Assembly (NCBI GenBank): GCA_963798805.1
Contig: CAWCVC010000010.1
Location: 434,001 to 498,000 of the forward strand
Reading direction: 5' to 3'
DNA length: 64,000 nt
From: CAVZCK01 sp963798805
Lineage (GTDB): Bacteria > Pseudomonadota > Alphaproteobacteria > Rhizobiales > Rhodomicrobiaceae
Below the pieces are notes generated by a model. The model did no database searches. It was not told the DNA's origin and saw only the letters and a list, made by a program, of their open reading frames with translations. Below, in pieces: positions 44,826-53,159 of the stretch. Position numbers and translations under genes: made by a program. How positions within the stretch are numbered: position 1 is the stretch's first letter; each line of letters begins with the position of its first letter.

Positions 44826-45607
44826 ACGCCGCCTCGGAGATGGGGCCCCCTGCGCGCGCCGCGAGCAGCGACATCGTCCTCGAAACACGCGAGCTGTCGA
44901 TGCATTTCGGCGGGCTGAGGGCGGTCGACAATGTCAGCGTCACCATAGAGCGCGGGGGAATTCATTCGATCATCGGACCGAACGGCGCGGGCAAGAGCAC
45001 CTTCTTCAACCTGATCTCCGGTGCCATCCGCCCGAGCTCCGGCGCCGTGCTCATCGACGGCGTGCCAGTGACCGGCATCTCCGCGCCGCGGCTGCGTGCG
45101 ATGGGGCTTGCGCGCAGCTTTCAGATCACCAACCTTTTCGCCGCGTGCTCGGTGTTCGAAAATCTCCGTCTCGCCGCGCAGATCCTCGAGCCGCTCGGAC
45201 ACGGCTTTCTGCCGGTGCGCCGCTCCCAGCGCGCAGAGGCCAAAGCGGAAGAGCTGATCGACCGCTTCGATCTCGCGGATAAGGCCGACGAGCTCGCCGG
45301 CCATCTCTCGCATGGCGAGCAGCGGCGCCTCGAAATCGCCATCGCGCTTGCCTCGGAGCCGCGCATCCTGCTGCTCGACGAGCCGACGCAAGGCATGTCG
45401 CATCACGACACCGAAGACGTCAAGGCGATCGTCCGCTCGCTCGGCGAGGAGCTGACCGTGCTGCTGATCGAACACGACATCGATCTCGTGATGGACCTTT
45501 CGCGCCATGTCATCGTGCTGAGCCAGGGGGCGAAGCTGGCCGAAGGACCGCCCGAAGCGGTGCACGCCGATCCCCAGGTGCAAACCGCCTATTTCGGTGG
45601 GCACTGA
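44822..45607 (+). CDS. Branched-chain-type ABC transporter ATPase (LivG)
   Basis: 261 residues from ATG 44822, which overlaps the LivM stop. Walker A is GPNGAGKST, the Q-loop is in ARSFQITNLF, the signature is LSHGEQRRLEIA, and Walker B is ILLLDEPTQGM. The signature is the LSHG variant usual for LivG. A long N-terminal extension of about 18 residues is unconserved. It couples ATP hydrolysis to uptake with LivF. Confidence 0.94.
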   Translation: MNAASEMGPPARAASSDIVLETRELSMHFGGLRAVDNVSVTIERGGIHSIIGPNGAGKSTFFNLISGAIRPSSGAVLIDGVPVTGISAPRLRAMGLARSFQITNLFAACSVFENLRLAAQILEPLGHGFLPVRRSQRAEAKAEELIDRFDLADKADELAGHLSHGEQRRLEIAIALASEPRILLLDEPTQGMSHHDTEDVKAIVRSLGEELTVLLIEHDIDLVMDLSRHVIVLSQGAKLAEGPPEAVHADPQVQTAYFGGH

Positions 45608-45608
45608 C

Positions 45609-46316
45609 ATGCTGGTCCTCCGCGAGCTTCACGCGCATTACGGGCTGAGCCATGTGCTCCAGGGCGTCAATCTGACCGTCGCGCCGGGCGAGGTCGTCGG
45701 CCTGTTCGGACGCAATGGCGTTGGCAAGACCACGATCATGCGCACCATCGCCGGCTGGCTGACGCCGTCATCCGGCACTATCCGCTTCGACGCCAGAGAG
45801 ATCGGCGGCCTTGCGCCGGACGTGATCTGCCGCTTCGGCATCGGCTTCGTGCCGGAGGACCGCCGCATCTTTCCCGGCCTGTCGGTGGAAGAAAATCTGC
45901 GGCTCGGCATGCTGCAGACGCCCGGACGCAGCGCCGCGCAGAAAGCTGCCTCGCTCGAGCGCGTCTTCGAGCTGTTCCCGCGCCTGAAACAGCGCCGCCG
46001 TCAGATGGGCACGACGCTCTCCGGCGGCGAGCAGCAGATGTTGGCCATGGCCCGTGTGCTGCTCGGCGACCAGAAGCTTCTGCTCATTGATGAGCCGACC
46101 GAGGGCCTCGCGCCGCAGATCGTCGGCGAAATCTTTGCGATCATGGCTCAGCTCAAAGCGGACGGACACGCCATCCTGCTGGTGGAGCAGAATGTCCGGC
46201 GCGGCATGGAGATCTGCGACCGCATCTGCGCTATCGAACGCGGCAGAGTAATTTTCGAAGGCAGTGGGACAAGCCAGCCGGACCGGGACGAATTGCTGCG
46301 GGCGATTGCGGTGTGA
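45609..46316 (+). CDS. Branched-chain-type ABC transporter ATPase (LivF)
   Basis: 235 residues from ATG 45609, one base after the LivG stop; GTG at 45597 would add four residues. Walker A is GRNGVGKTT, the signature is LSGGEQQML and Walker B is LLLIDEPTEGL. Length and the short spacing to LivG fit LivF. It completes a full K-H-M-G-F transporter. Confidence 0.94.
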   Translation: MLVLRELHAHYGLSHVLQGVNLTVAPGEVVGLFGRNGVGKTTIMRTIAGWLTPSSGTIRFDAREIGGLAPDVICRFGIGFVPEDRRIFPGLSVEENLRLGMLQTPGRSAAQKAASLERVFELFPRLKQRRRQMGTTLSGGEQQMLAMARVLLGDQKLLLIDEPTEGLAPQIVGEIFAIMAQLKADGHAILLVEQNVRRGMEICDRICAIERGRVIFEGSGTSQPDRDELLRAIAV

Positions 46317-46361
46317 TTAGGCAGCGGCTCGCCTCGAGGCGGCTTATCGGGAGGTGCGCCA

Positions 46362-47153
46362 ATGTTCGTAAGCTATAACCGGGATGGGCCGGTCACGATT
46401 GTCACCATCGAGCGACCGGAACGCCGGAACGCTGTCGATGCTGCAACGGCCATCGCTCTGGTCGAAGCCTTCAAACGCTTCGAAAGCGAGGCGGACGCAT
46501 CCGTCGCTATCCTGCACGGTGCGGGCGGCTATTTCTGCGCCGGCGCCGACCTCAAGGCGATTTCGGAAGGCACGCGCAACCCAATCCATGAGGATGGTGA
46601 AATCGCGCCGATGGGGCCGTCGCGCCTGGTGCTGTCGAAGCCCGTGATCGCGGCGGTCGAGGGGCACGCAGTCGCCGGCGGCATGGAGCTGGCGCTGTGG
46701 TGCGATCTCCGCGTCATGGCCGAAGATGCGATCTTCGGCATTTTCTGCCGCCGCTTCGGCGTGCCGCTCATCGATCTGGGCACGGTGCGTCTGCCGCGGC
46801 TGATCGGCCATTCGCGCGCCATGGACCTGATCCTGACCGGGCGTCCTGTGGAGGCGGAGGAAGCGTTCGCGATCGGTCTTGCCAACCGGCTCGCACCTTC
46901 CGGCAAGGCGCTGGAGGTGGCGCTTGATCTCGCCCGCCAGATCGCGGCATTCCCACAAATCTGCCTACGGAATGATCGCGCTTCGGCGATCAGGCAGTGG
47001 GGTCTCAGCGAAGAAGAGGCCATGCGTTTCGAAATCCGCAACGGGCTCGAAACCATTGCCAGCGGAGAAACGTCGAGCGGGGCGGCGCGTTTCGCGGGCG
47101 GTGCGGGCCGGCATGGCAGCTTCGCGTCCGATCGGCAAAGCGACGAAGGCTGA
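46362..47153 (+). CDS. Enoyl-CoA hydratase family protein (second copy)
   Basis: 263 residues. The crotonase oxyanion loops are GAGGYFCAGADLKAI and EGHAVAGGMELALWCDL, and the downstream RRFGVPLIDLGTVRLPR includes a conserved acidic side chain. It differs clearly from the first copy at 40801, so the two likely catalyse different steps. It lies 45 bases after livF on the same strand and may be the last gene of that operon. Confidence 0.87.
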   Translation: MFVSYNRDGPVTIVTIERPERRNAVDAATAIALVEAFKRFESEADASVAILHGAGGYFCAGADLKAISEGTRNPIHEDGEIAPMGPSRLVLSKPVIAAVEGHAVAGGMELALWCDLRVMAEDAIFGIFCRRFGVPLIDLGTVRLPRLIGHSRAMDLILTGRPVEAEEAFAIGLANRLAPSGKALEVALDLARQIAAFPQICLRNDRASAIRQWGLSEEEAMRFEIRNGLETIASGETSSGAARFAGGAGRHGSFASDRQSDEG

Positions 47154-47331
47154 GATGGTGGGCACGCCGACCATCCGGACGTCGCCTCGGCTCCGGATCG
47201 AGTCCGGGGCAGGCCTAAAGCCGGGGCCTATCAGCCTCACCACAAGGCACGAGCTTGCGGCTAGCGGAATTGGGCCCCGGGCTTCGCTTTCCCTCGCCCA
47301 GCGACGGCCTTGCCTGAAACTTCCGTCTTGT

Positions 47332-47580
47332 CTACCGGTTCGGGCGCGGTAGCGTCGGCTGGATCGGCCGCACCGGCTGGGCCTGGATGCTCTGACACTG
47401 ACTGATGGCGCTGGTATATTGCGAATAGCACTGCCGGTCGGAGCTGTTGCTTGCCCGCGCGTCGCGCAGGCAGAGGTCGCGCTCCATCGCCGCCACATTC
47501 TCACAGACTGCGCGAGTTTGGGCGAAAGCCAATCCGGGCGCGATGTAGATTGCGAGGCCGGCGAGCAACAGGCGTATCAT
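47332..47580 (-). CDS. Small exported cysteine-containing protein, unknown
   Basis: 82 residues. A signal peptide (1-20, ending AFAQT) precedes a short mature domain with four cysteines (VCENV, DLCLRD, RQCYSQ, SQCQS), suited to two disulfides, and a Pro-rich tail (QPVRPIQPTLPRPNR). I do not recognise the family. It is minus-strand, 85 bases downstream of the UxaA-type dehydratase gene and convergent with the second hydratase. The length and clear signal argue for a real gene. Confidence 0.6.
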   Translation of the reverse strand: MIRLLLAGLAIYIAPGLAFAQTRAVCENVAAMERDLCLRDARASNSSDRQCYSQYTSAISQCQSIQAQPVRPIQPTLPRPNR

Positions 47581-47665
47581 CTTAATTCCTCGTTTCTCAA
47601 GATGGACGTGGTGATCGGGCGCGCGGCGCGCAAGCGAAGCTGATCCGGCATCGCCCGAGCCTGCC

Positions 47666-49189
47666 TCACATCACCGCGCCGATCTGCCAGGGCACGAATT
47701 CGTGCGCGCCATAGCCCAGCTCTTCCGATTTCGACCGCCGGCCCGAGGCAACGTCGACCAGCAGGCGGAAGATCTCGCGGCCCTTCTCCTCGATCGGCAC
47801 GCCGTCCAACACCTCGCCGCAATCGATATCCATGTCCTCGGCCATATGCCGGTACATCTCGCTGTTGGTCGCGAGCTTGATCGACGGCACGAGCTTGTAT
47901 CCGAAAGCCGAGCCGCGCCCAGTGGTGAAGGCGATCATATTGGCGCCGGAGGCCACCTGGCCGGTCACCGAACAGGGATCATAGCCGGGCGAGTCCATGA
48001 AGACGAAGCCCTTGGCGGTAATCGGCTCGCCATAGCGATAGACGCCGGTGAGGGGCGAGGTGCCGCCCTTGGCCGCCGCGCCGAGAGATTTCTCCAGGAT
48101 CGTCGTCAGTCCGCCGAGCTTGTTACCAGGCGAGGGATTGTTGTTCATGTTGCCGCCGAGCTTCGTCGTGTAGTCCTCCCACCAACGGATCAGCCGGGCG
48201 AGATCTTCGCCGACGGCGCGGCTCGTCGCGCGGCGGGTCAGCAGATGTTCGGCGCCGTAGATTTCCGGAGTTTCGGAGAGAATGGCGGTGCCGCCCGCCT
48301 GGACCAGCAGATCGGCGGCGAAGCCGAGTGCCGGATTCGCCGAAATGCCGGAATAACCGTCCGAGCCGCCGCATTGCAGGGCAAGACTCAGCTCGGAGAC
48401 CGGCAACTCCTGGCGGGTCTGGGCGTTCATCATGGGCAGCATCTCGCGGATGACGCCGAGCGCACGCTCGACGGTCTTGCGCGTGCCGCCCGTGCCCTGA
48501 ATCGTCATCTGCCGAAAGCTTTCGGAGTCCTTCAGATCGTAGGTCTCCATCATACGCGGGATCTGGAACACCTCGCAGCCGAGGCCGACCATCAGCGCGC
48601 CGCCGACATTGGGGTTGGCTGCGTGGCCCCAAAGCGTGCGCTGCAACAGCTCATAGCCTTCGCCGCTCCCCGCCATACCGCAGCCGGTGCCATGGGTGAA
48701 GGCGACGACGCCGTCGACATTGGGGAATTCGTCGAGCATGCCGCTTTCGGCGACCGCCTTGGCGACGAAATGCGCAACCGACGCCGAGCAGTTCACGCTG
48801 GTCAGCACGGCTATGTAGTTCCGCGTGCCCGCCTTGCCGTTCTTGCGGCGAAAGCCCTGGAAGGTCGCTGGCAGGCCGTCGAGCGACGGCGGCGTCCAGG
48901 CATTCTCCTCCGCGAAGGCATAGTCGCGCTCAAACGCACCCATCGAGCAATTATGCTCATGCACATGTGCGCCCTGGGCGATGTCCTCGCTAGCGAAACC
49001 GATGATCTGACCAAATTTGCGGACCGGCTCGCCCTTGGCGATCGGTCGCGTCGCCATTTTATGGCCGCGCGGGATCCGGCCCGCCGCCGCAACGCCATCG
49101 ACAGAGGCGCCAGCCGAAAGCTGATCGATGCAGACGATGAGATTGTCGTCGGCGTGAAGACGCACGGTTCGCAGCGCTTTGTTCGTCAT
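47666..49189 (-). CDS. UxaA/GarD-family altronate or galactarate dehydratase
   Basis: 507 residues: an N-terminal SAF domain (about 10-85, with HMATRPIAKGEPV in slightly altered form and HVHEHNCSM) joined to the UxaA catalytic region. Conserved Cys and His residues that hold iron appear in HGTGCGMAG, GLGCEVFQ, LQCGGSDGYSG and FMDSPGYDPCSVTGQVASG. Enzymes of this family dehydrate D-altronate or galactarate (GarD). With Udh and KdgD in the same cluster, galactarate or glucarate is the more likely substrate. It is divergent from the FAH-family gene 130 bases away, so a shared control region is expected. Confidence 0.88.
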   Translation of the reverse strand: MTNKALRTVRLHADDNLIVCIDQLSAGASVDGVAAAGRIPRGHKMATRPIAKGEPVRKFGQIIGFASEDIAQGAHVHEHNCSMGAFERDYAFAEENAWTPPSLDGLPATFQGFRRKNGKAGTRNYIAVLTSVNCSASVAHFVAKAVAESGMLDEFPNVDGVVAFTHGTGCGMAGSGEGYELLQRTLWGHAANPNVGGALMVGLGCEVFQIPRMMETYDLKDSESFRQMTIQGTGGTRKTVERALGVIREMLPMMNAQTRQELPVSELSLALQCGGSDGYSGISANPALGFAADLLVQAGGTAILSETPEIYGAEHLLTRRATSRAVGEDLARLIRWWEDYTTKLGGNMNNNPSPGNKLGGLTTILEKSLGAAAKGGTSPLTGVYRYGEPITAKGFVFMDSPGYDPCSVTGQVASGANMIAFTTGRGSAFGYKLVPSIKLATNSEMYRHMAEDMDIDCGEVLDGVPIEEKGREIFRLLVDVASGRRSKSEELGYGAHEFVPWQIGAVM

Positions 49190-49319
49190 GGCTTTGCTGG
49201 CTCGCTTTCATCCCATATCGGCGGGTCGGTCGCCTGAAACAGCGCTGCCGATCCGCCCTTATGATATAAATAGCCTAATTCGCGAATGGCCGCTAACGGC
49301 ACGGCTCAGGGAGGACCAA

Positions 49320-50489
49320 GTGAGCTTCGAAAACGCAGCACGGATGAACGTCGCAGCGGCGGCACAAGGTCAATTCTCCGGCCGCGCCTGGCGACCAGAT
49401 GTCGACGGGCCTTCGGTCGTCGCCATCCGCCAGGGCCGTGTGGTCGACATCACCTCGCGCGAGATCCCGACGATGCAGGCGCTCCTCGAACTCGACGATC
49501 CCGCCGCCGCGTTCGACAATGCCGACGGCACGGATCTGGGCTCGCTGGACGACATCCTGGCCCAATCGACGGGGGACGACGCCGGGAAGGTCCGCTTCCT
49601 GGCACCCTGCGATCTCCAGGCTATCAAAGCCTGCGGCGTGACCTTCGCCCGCTCGATGGTCGAGCGGGTCATCGAGGAACGCGCGGCCGGCGATCCGGCG
49701 AAGGCGCAATCCATCCGCGACCGCGTCGGCGCGATCATCGGCGACAGCCTGCGCAATCTGAAGCCGGGCTCTCCCGAGGCGGCGAAAGTCAAAGCCGCGC
49801 TGATCGAGGAGGGGCTGTGGTCGCAATATCTCGAAGTCGGCATCGGCCCGGACGCGGAGGTGTTCACCAAGAGCCAGCCCATGAGTGCGGTCGGCTGGGG
49901 CGCGGCCATCGGCCTGCTGCCGATCTCGACCTGGAACAACCCGGAGCCCGAGATCGTGCTCGCCGTGAACAGCCGCGGCGAGGTGAAAGGCGTCACGCTC
50001 GGCAATGACGTCAATCTGCGCGACATCGAAGGCCGCTCGGCGCTGCTGCTCGGCAAGTGCAAGGACAACAACGCCTCCTGCGCCATCGGCCCGTTCATCC
50101 GGCTGTTCGATGATAGCTACGGCATCGGCGATGTGCGCGCCGCCGATCTCGATCTGCGCGTCGAGGGCGGGGACGGCTTCGTCCTGACCGGCAAAAGCTC
50201 GATGAGCGAGATCAGCCGCGACCCGCTCGATCTCGTCGGCCAGACGCTCGGCAGACATCATCAATATCCGGACGGTTTCATGCTGTTTCTCGGCACGCTG
50301 TTCGCACCGGTCGAGGATCGCGACACGCCCGGCCAGGGCTTTACGCATAAGCTCGGTGACGTCGTCACCATCTCGGAACCGGCACTCGGCGCGCTCAGCA
50401 ACACTGTCCGGCTGTCGACCGAGTGCCCACCTTGGAGCTTCGGCGCCGCCGCACTGATGCGCAATCTCGCCCGGCGCGGCTGTCTTTGA
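49320..50489 (+). CDS. Fumarylacetoacetate hydrolase (FAH)-family protein
   Basis: 389 residues from GTG 49320, which has GGGAGG six bases before it; the upstream frame lacks coding character. The FAH catalytic domain includes FTKSQPMSAVG, NNPEPEIVLAV (metal-ligand Glu pair), GVTLGNDVNLRDIEG and the acidic VGQTLGRHHQYPDGF. Family members hydrolyse or decarboxylate 2-keto acids with C-C cleavage; in sugar-acid clusters they often act as 2-keto-3-deoxy-acid dehydratases. The protein is longer at the N-terminus than typical FAH (about 280), with a helical segment before the domain. It might process a keto-deoxy aldarate here, which is inference. Confidence 0.8.
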   Translation: MSFENAARMNVAAAAQGQFSGRAWRPDVDGPSVVAIRQGRVVDITSREIPTMQALLELDDPAAAFDNADGTDLGSLDDILAQSTGDDAGKVRFLAPCDLQAIKACGVTFARSMVERVIEERAAGDPAKAQSIRDRVGAIIGDSLRNLKPGSPEAAKVKAALIEEGLWSQYLEVGIGPDAEVFTKSQPMSAVGWGAAIGLLPISTWNNPEPEIVLAVNSRGEVKGVTLGNDVNLRDIEGRSALLLGKCKDNNASCAIGPFIRLFDDSYGIGDVRAADLDLRVEGGDGFVLTGKSSMSEISRDPLDLVGQTLGRHHQYPDGFMLFLGTLFAPVEDRDTPGQGFTHKLGDVVTISEPALGALSNTVRLSTECPPWSFGAAALMRNLARRGCL

Positions 50490-50519
50490 TTGCGGTGTCT
50501 TCCATACTGCGAAGGAGTC

Positions 50520-50540
50520 GCCCCGGCCTTGGGCCGGGGC
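50520..50540. terminator. Bidirectional-type hairpin after the FAH gene
   Basis: A perfect 9-bp GC stem, 50520-50528 with 50532-50540, around TTG, between the convergent FAH and GntR genes. No T-run follows, so it may stop transcription weakly or be part of the repeat at 50585. Confidence 0.5.
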
Positions 50541-50584
50541 TAATGGCCTAATTGCTCGGCACGGGTATGCGGATCATGGATTGG

Positions 50585-50616
50585 GTCCCGGACAACGCCT
50601 TCGGCGTTTCCGGGAC
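50585..50616. repeat. Long bulged palindrome, probable REP-type intergenic repeat
   Basis: GTCCCGGA (50585-50592) pairs with TCCGGGAC (50609-50616) and AACGCC with GGCGTT inside it, leaving one bulged C and a TTC loop. It lies 45 bases from the preceding hairpin, between convergent genes. Similar sequences are common between alphaproteobacterial genes, so an extragenic palindrome is likely. Confidence 0.5.
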
Positions 50617-50640
50617 GACACTGAGTGGAAGATTCGCGTC

Positions 50641-51375
50641 TTAACCGCCGCCGGCCCGCGCCAGTTTGCGATAGCGCCGCAGCGAGCGATTGAGGTGACT
50701 GCGCATCGCCGTTCGCGCCGCACTGACATCATGGCGCTGGATCGCCTCGACGATACGGCGGTGCTCGGTCTGGATGACGGTCAGATAGGCGCGCTGATCC
50801 TCCGCGCTCTGCTGCGCCATCCGGACGGTCTGGCGCGGGATGACGTGATGGCCGAGAAAGGTCAGGAAATCGGCGAATTGCCGGTTGCGCGTGGCGGCGG
50901 CAATCGCCTGGTGCAGCGCGAAATCCTCGTTTACCGCGCCCTCGCCCTTTTCGATCGCGGTATCGATCGCGCGCAGCATGCTCTCCATCTCGCGATGCTG
51001 CGCCTTATTGGCACGATCCGCAGCCAGCGCCGCCGCCTCGACCTCGATCGCGAGACGCAATTCCATGATGCCGATGACATCGTCGAGCGAGACGAGGCCA
51101 GCTGAATCAATGCGGAACGGGCGCTGCGTGTCGGCCGCAACGAAAGCGCCGGCGCCCTGCCGTGTCACCACCAGCCTCTCGGCCTTCAATGCTGCGACCG
51201 CCTCGCGGACCACGGTCCGGCTCACCCCCATCGCCGAAGCCATCGCCTGCTCGGTCGGCAGCTTCGCGCCGGGCGCCAGGCGGCCCTGCTCGATTTCGCG
51301 GGTGATCCGCGCCACCACCTCCTCGGCACGGCTGCGCGACGACCCTAACGGCGTCAGCAGAGGCTCTTTCCCCAT
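50641..51375 (-). CDS. GntR/FadR-family (FCD) regulator, first copy
   Basis: 244 residues. Winged helix at about 15-80 (KLPTEQAMASAMGVSRTVVREA) and an all-helical FCD effector domain from about 95 with the His/Asp metal and ligand pattern (HQAIAAATRN, RQTVR, EHRRIVEAI). It is divergent from the first DctPQM transporter over 127 bases that contain a half-site TCATCATAT. It most likely represses that transporter and responds to a sugar acid. Confidence 0.9.
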   Translation of the reverse strand: MGKEPLLTPLGSSRSRAEEVVARITREIEQGRLAPGAKLPTEQAMASAMGVSRTVVREAVAALKAERLVVTRQGAGAFVAADTQRPFRIDSAGLVSLDDVIGIMELRLAIEVEAAALAADRANKAQHREMESMLRAIDTAIEKGEGAVNEDFALHQAIAAATRNRQFADFLTFLGHHVIPRQTVRMAQQSAEDQRAYLTVIQTEHRRIVEAIQRHDVSAARTAMRSHLNRSLRRYRKLARAGGG

Positions 51376-51414
51376 TGCGCGGAATTGCTATGTCGGTTTA
51401 AGCTTTCGGTCTGG

Positions 51415-51445
51415 TCATCATATAACCTGATAACATGCGGTGACC
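51415..51445. promoter_or_regulatory. Possible GntR site upstream of the first TRAP operon
   Basis: TCATCATAT at 51415-51423 repeats a half-site found upstream of kdgD (55519) and, in part, upstream of the second TRAP operon (56337). An outer GGTCA (51413-51417) and TGACC (51441-51445) also mirror each other. The symmetry is weaker than at the other two sites. Confidence 0.35.
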
Positions 51446-51502
51446 TTCGGGATCAATCCTAAGACAGCGGACGCGATAAGCTCCGGACAAGGGAGGATGG
51501 AC

Positions 51503-52499
51503 ATGACAGGACTATCGATGCCGCGCCGGGCGGCGCTTGCCGCCTTATGCGCCTTTGCCGCCGGGCTCGCGCCCTTCGCCGCCAGCGCGGCGACGGTGCT
51601 GAAATGGGCGCATGTCTATGAGACCAGCGAGCCCTATCACCAGCAGGCGCTCTGGGCCGCCGAGGAAATCAAGAAGCGTACCAACGGCAAATACGAGATC
51701 CAGGTCTACCCGGCCTCGCAGCTCGGCAATGAGAACCAGATCAACGAAGTCGCTCGGTCTCGGAACGGTTGACATCATCTATACCGGCGTCGCCTTTGCC
51801 GGCTCGATCTACAAGCCGCTCGCCATCACCAACGCGCCCTTCATCCTGCGCGATTTCAACCACTGGAAAGCCTATCGCGACTCCAAGTTGTTCCGCGAGC
51901 TCGCCAAGGGCTATGAGGACAAGACCGGCCACAAGATCATTGCACTCAACTATTATGGTCAGCGCCATCTGACGGCGAACCGCAAGATCACCAAGCCGGA
52001 GGACATGAAGGGCATGAAGCTGCGTGTGCCGCCGGCGCCGCTCTTCCTGATGTTCACCAAATCCGTCGGCGCCAACGCCACGCCGATCGCCTTCTCCGAA
52101 GTCTATCTCGCCTTGCAGAACAAGACCGTCGACGGCCAGGAAAACCCGCTGCCGACCATCCTCGCCAAGAAGTTCTACGAGGTGCAGAGCCACATCATGC
52201 TGACCGGGCACATCACTGAGTCCCTGCTGACGATCGTTGGCGGCCATGTCTGGTCGAAGCTCGACGACAAGGAGAAGAAGATCTTCAATGATGTGCTGCT
52301 TGAGGCGGCATCAAAGGTGACGGACCAGATCCGCGCCTCGGAATTGAAACTGGTCGAGAAGTTCCGCGAAATGGGCAAGACCGTAGTCGAAGTCGACCGC
52401 GAGGCGTTCCGCAAGGCCGCGCTGCCGCTCCACAACGATCCGAATTCCGGAGCGGGCTGGACGCAGGCGCAATATGATGCGCTTCAGGCCCTGAAGTAA
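51503..52499 (+). CDS. TRAP transporter solute-binding protein DctP (first), frameshifted
   Basis: Exported binding protein. ATG 51503 (MTGLSMPRR) is six bases after GGGAGG and precedes a signal peptide ending ASAAT. The frame breaks near 51757 after NENQINE; the next frame continues SLGLGTVDIIYTG to the end at 52499. One extra G in GAAGTCGCTC explains it. The downstream part shows the ligand-carboxylate arginine loop KGMKLRVPP, ATPIAFSEVY and VDGQENPLP. With that base removed, length is about 331 residues, normal. Permease genes follow intact, so a consensus error is favoured. Confidence 0.9.
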
Positions 52500-52577
52500 C
52501 GGGGCTCCGCGGCGCGGCGGGGACAAATTCGCTGTCGCGCCGCGCCATTCGGAGCGGGGTCTGATCAGGACAAATCC

Positions 52578-53144
52578 ATGACGTCGAGCGAGCAAACGAG
52601 GCCCGAGACGAGCGGCGGCAGCGCGCCGCTGATCGTCGCTGACGACGAGGAGTACGTCATCGAGCATCATTTCGAGGACTGGCTGGCCTTCGCCATCTTC
52701 TGGGTGCTGGGCATCGTCGTCTTCGCGCAGTTCTTCACCCGCTATGTGCTGAATGACTCGCTTGCCTGGACGGAGGAGATCGCGCGCTATCTGTTGATGT
52801 GGGTGACCTTCATCGGGGCGGCGATCGCCATGCGCCGCGGCACCAATATCGCTGTGGAGATGCTGGAGCATTTCCTGCCCGAGCGCTTCACGCCTCTCCT
52901 GCGCGCCGTCATCGACATCATCACGGTCGGCTTCCTCACCTGCCTCGCCTGGTTTTCGCTGACCATCGTCGAGCGCATGCAGATCCAGCGCATGACCATC
53001 GTCGATGTGTCGATGAGCGTCGTCTATGCCGGCGTGTCGCTCGGCGTCTTCCTGATGCTGTTCCGCGCGGTTCAGGCGCTGTGGCGGAACATGCGCAGCG
53101 GCTGGCGGCGCGCGGCTCCCGAACACCCACCGCTGATCGATTGA
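52578..53144 (+). CDS. TRAP transporter small permease DctQ (first)
   Basis: 188 residues with four membrane helices. Signatures are FFTRYVLNDSLAWTEEIARY near 53-72 and FIGAAIAMRRGTNIAV. The N-terminal 35 residues are charged and cytoplasmic. It lies between its binding protein and the large permease, 15 bases from the latter. Confidence 0.92.
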   Translation: MTSSEQTRPETSGGSAPLIVADDEEYVIEHHFEDWLAFAIFWVLGIVVFAQFFTRYVLNDSLAWTEEIARYLLMWVTFIGAAIAMRRGTNIAVEMLEHFLPERFTPLLRAVIDIITVGFLTCLAWFSLTIVERMQIQRMTIVDVSMSVVYAGVSLGVFLMLFRAVQALWRNMRSGWRRAAPEHPPLID

Positions 53145-53159
53145 GGCGAGCGCCCCGCC

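Noticed and set aside
47154..47331. Extra gene between the second hydratase and the small exported protein
   Set aside because: Short frames here lack coding character; the sequence contains GC-rich inverted segments that look like extragenic repeat debris.
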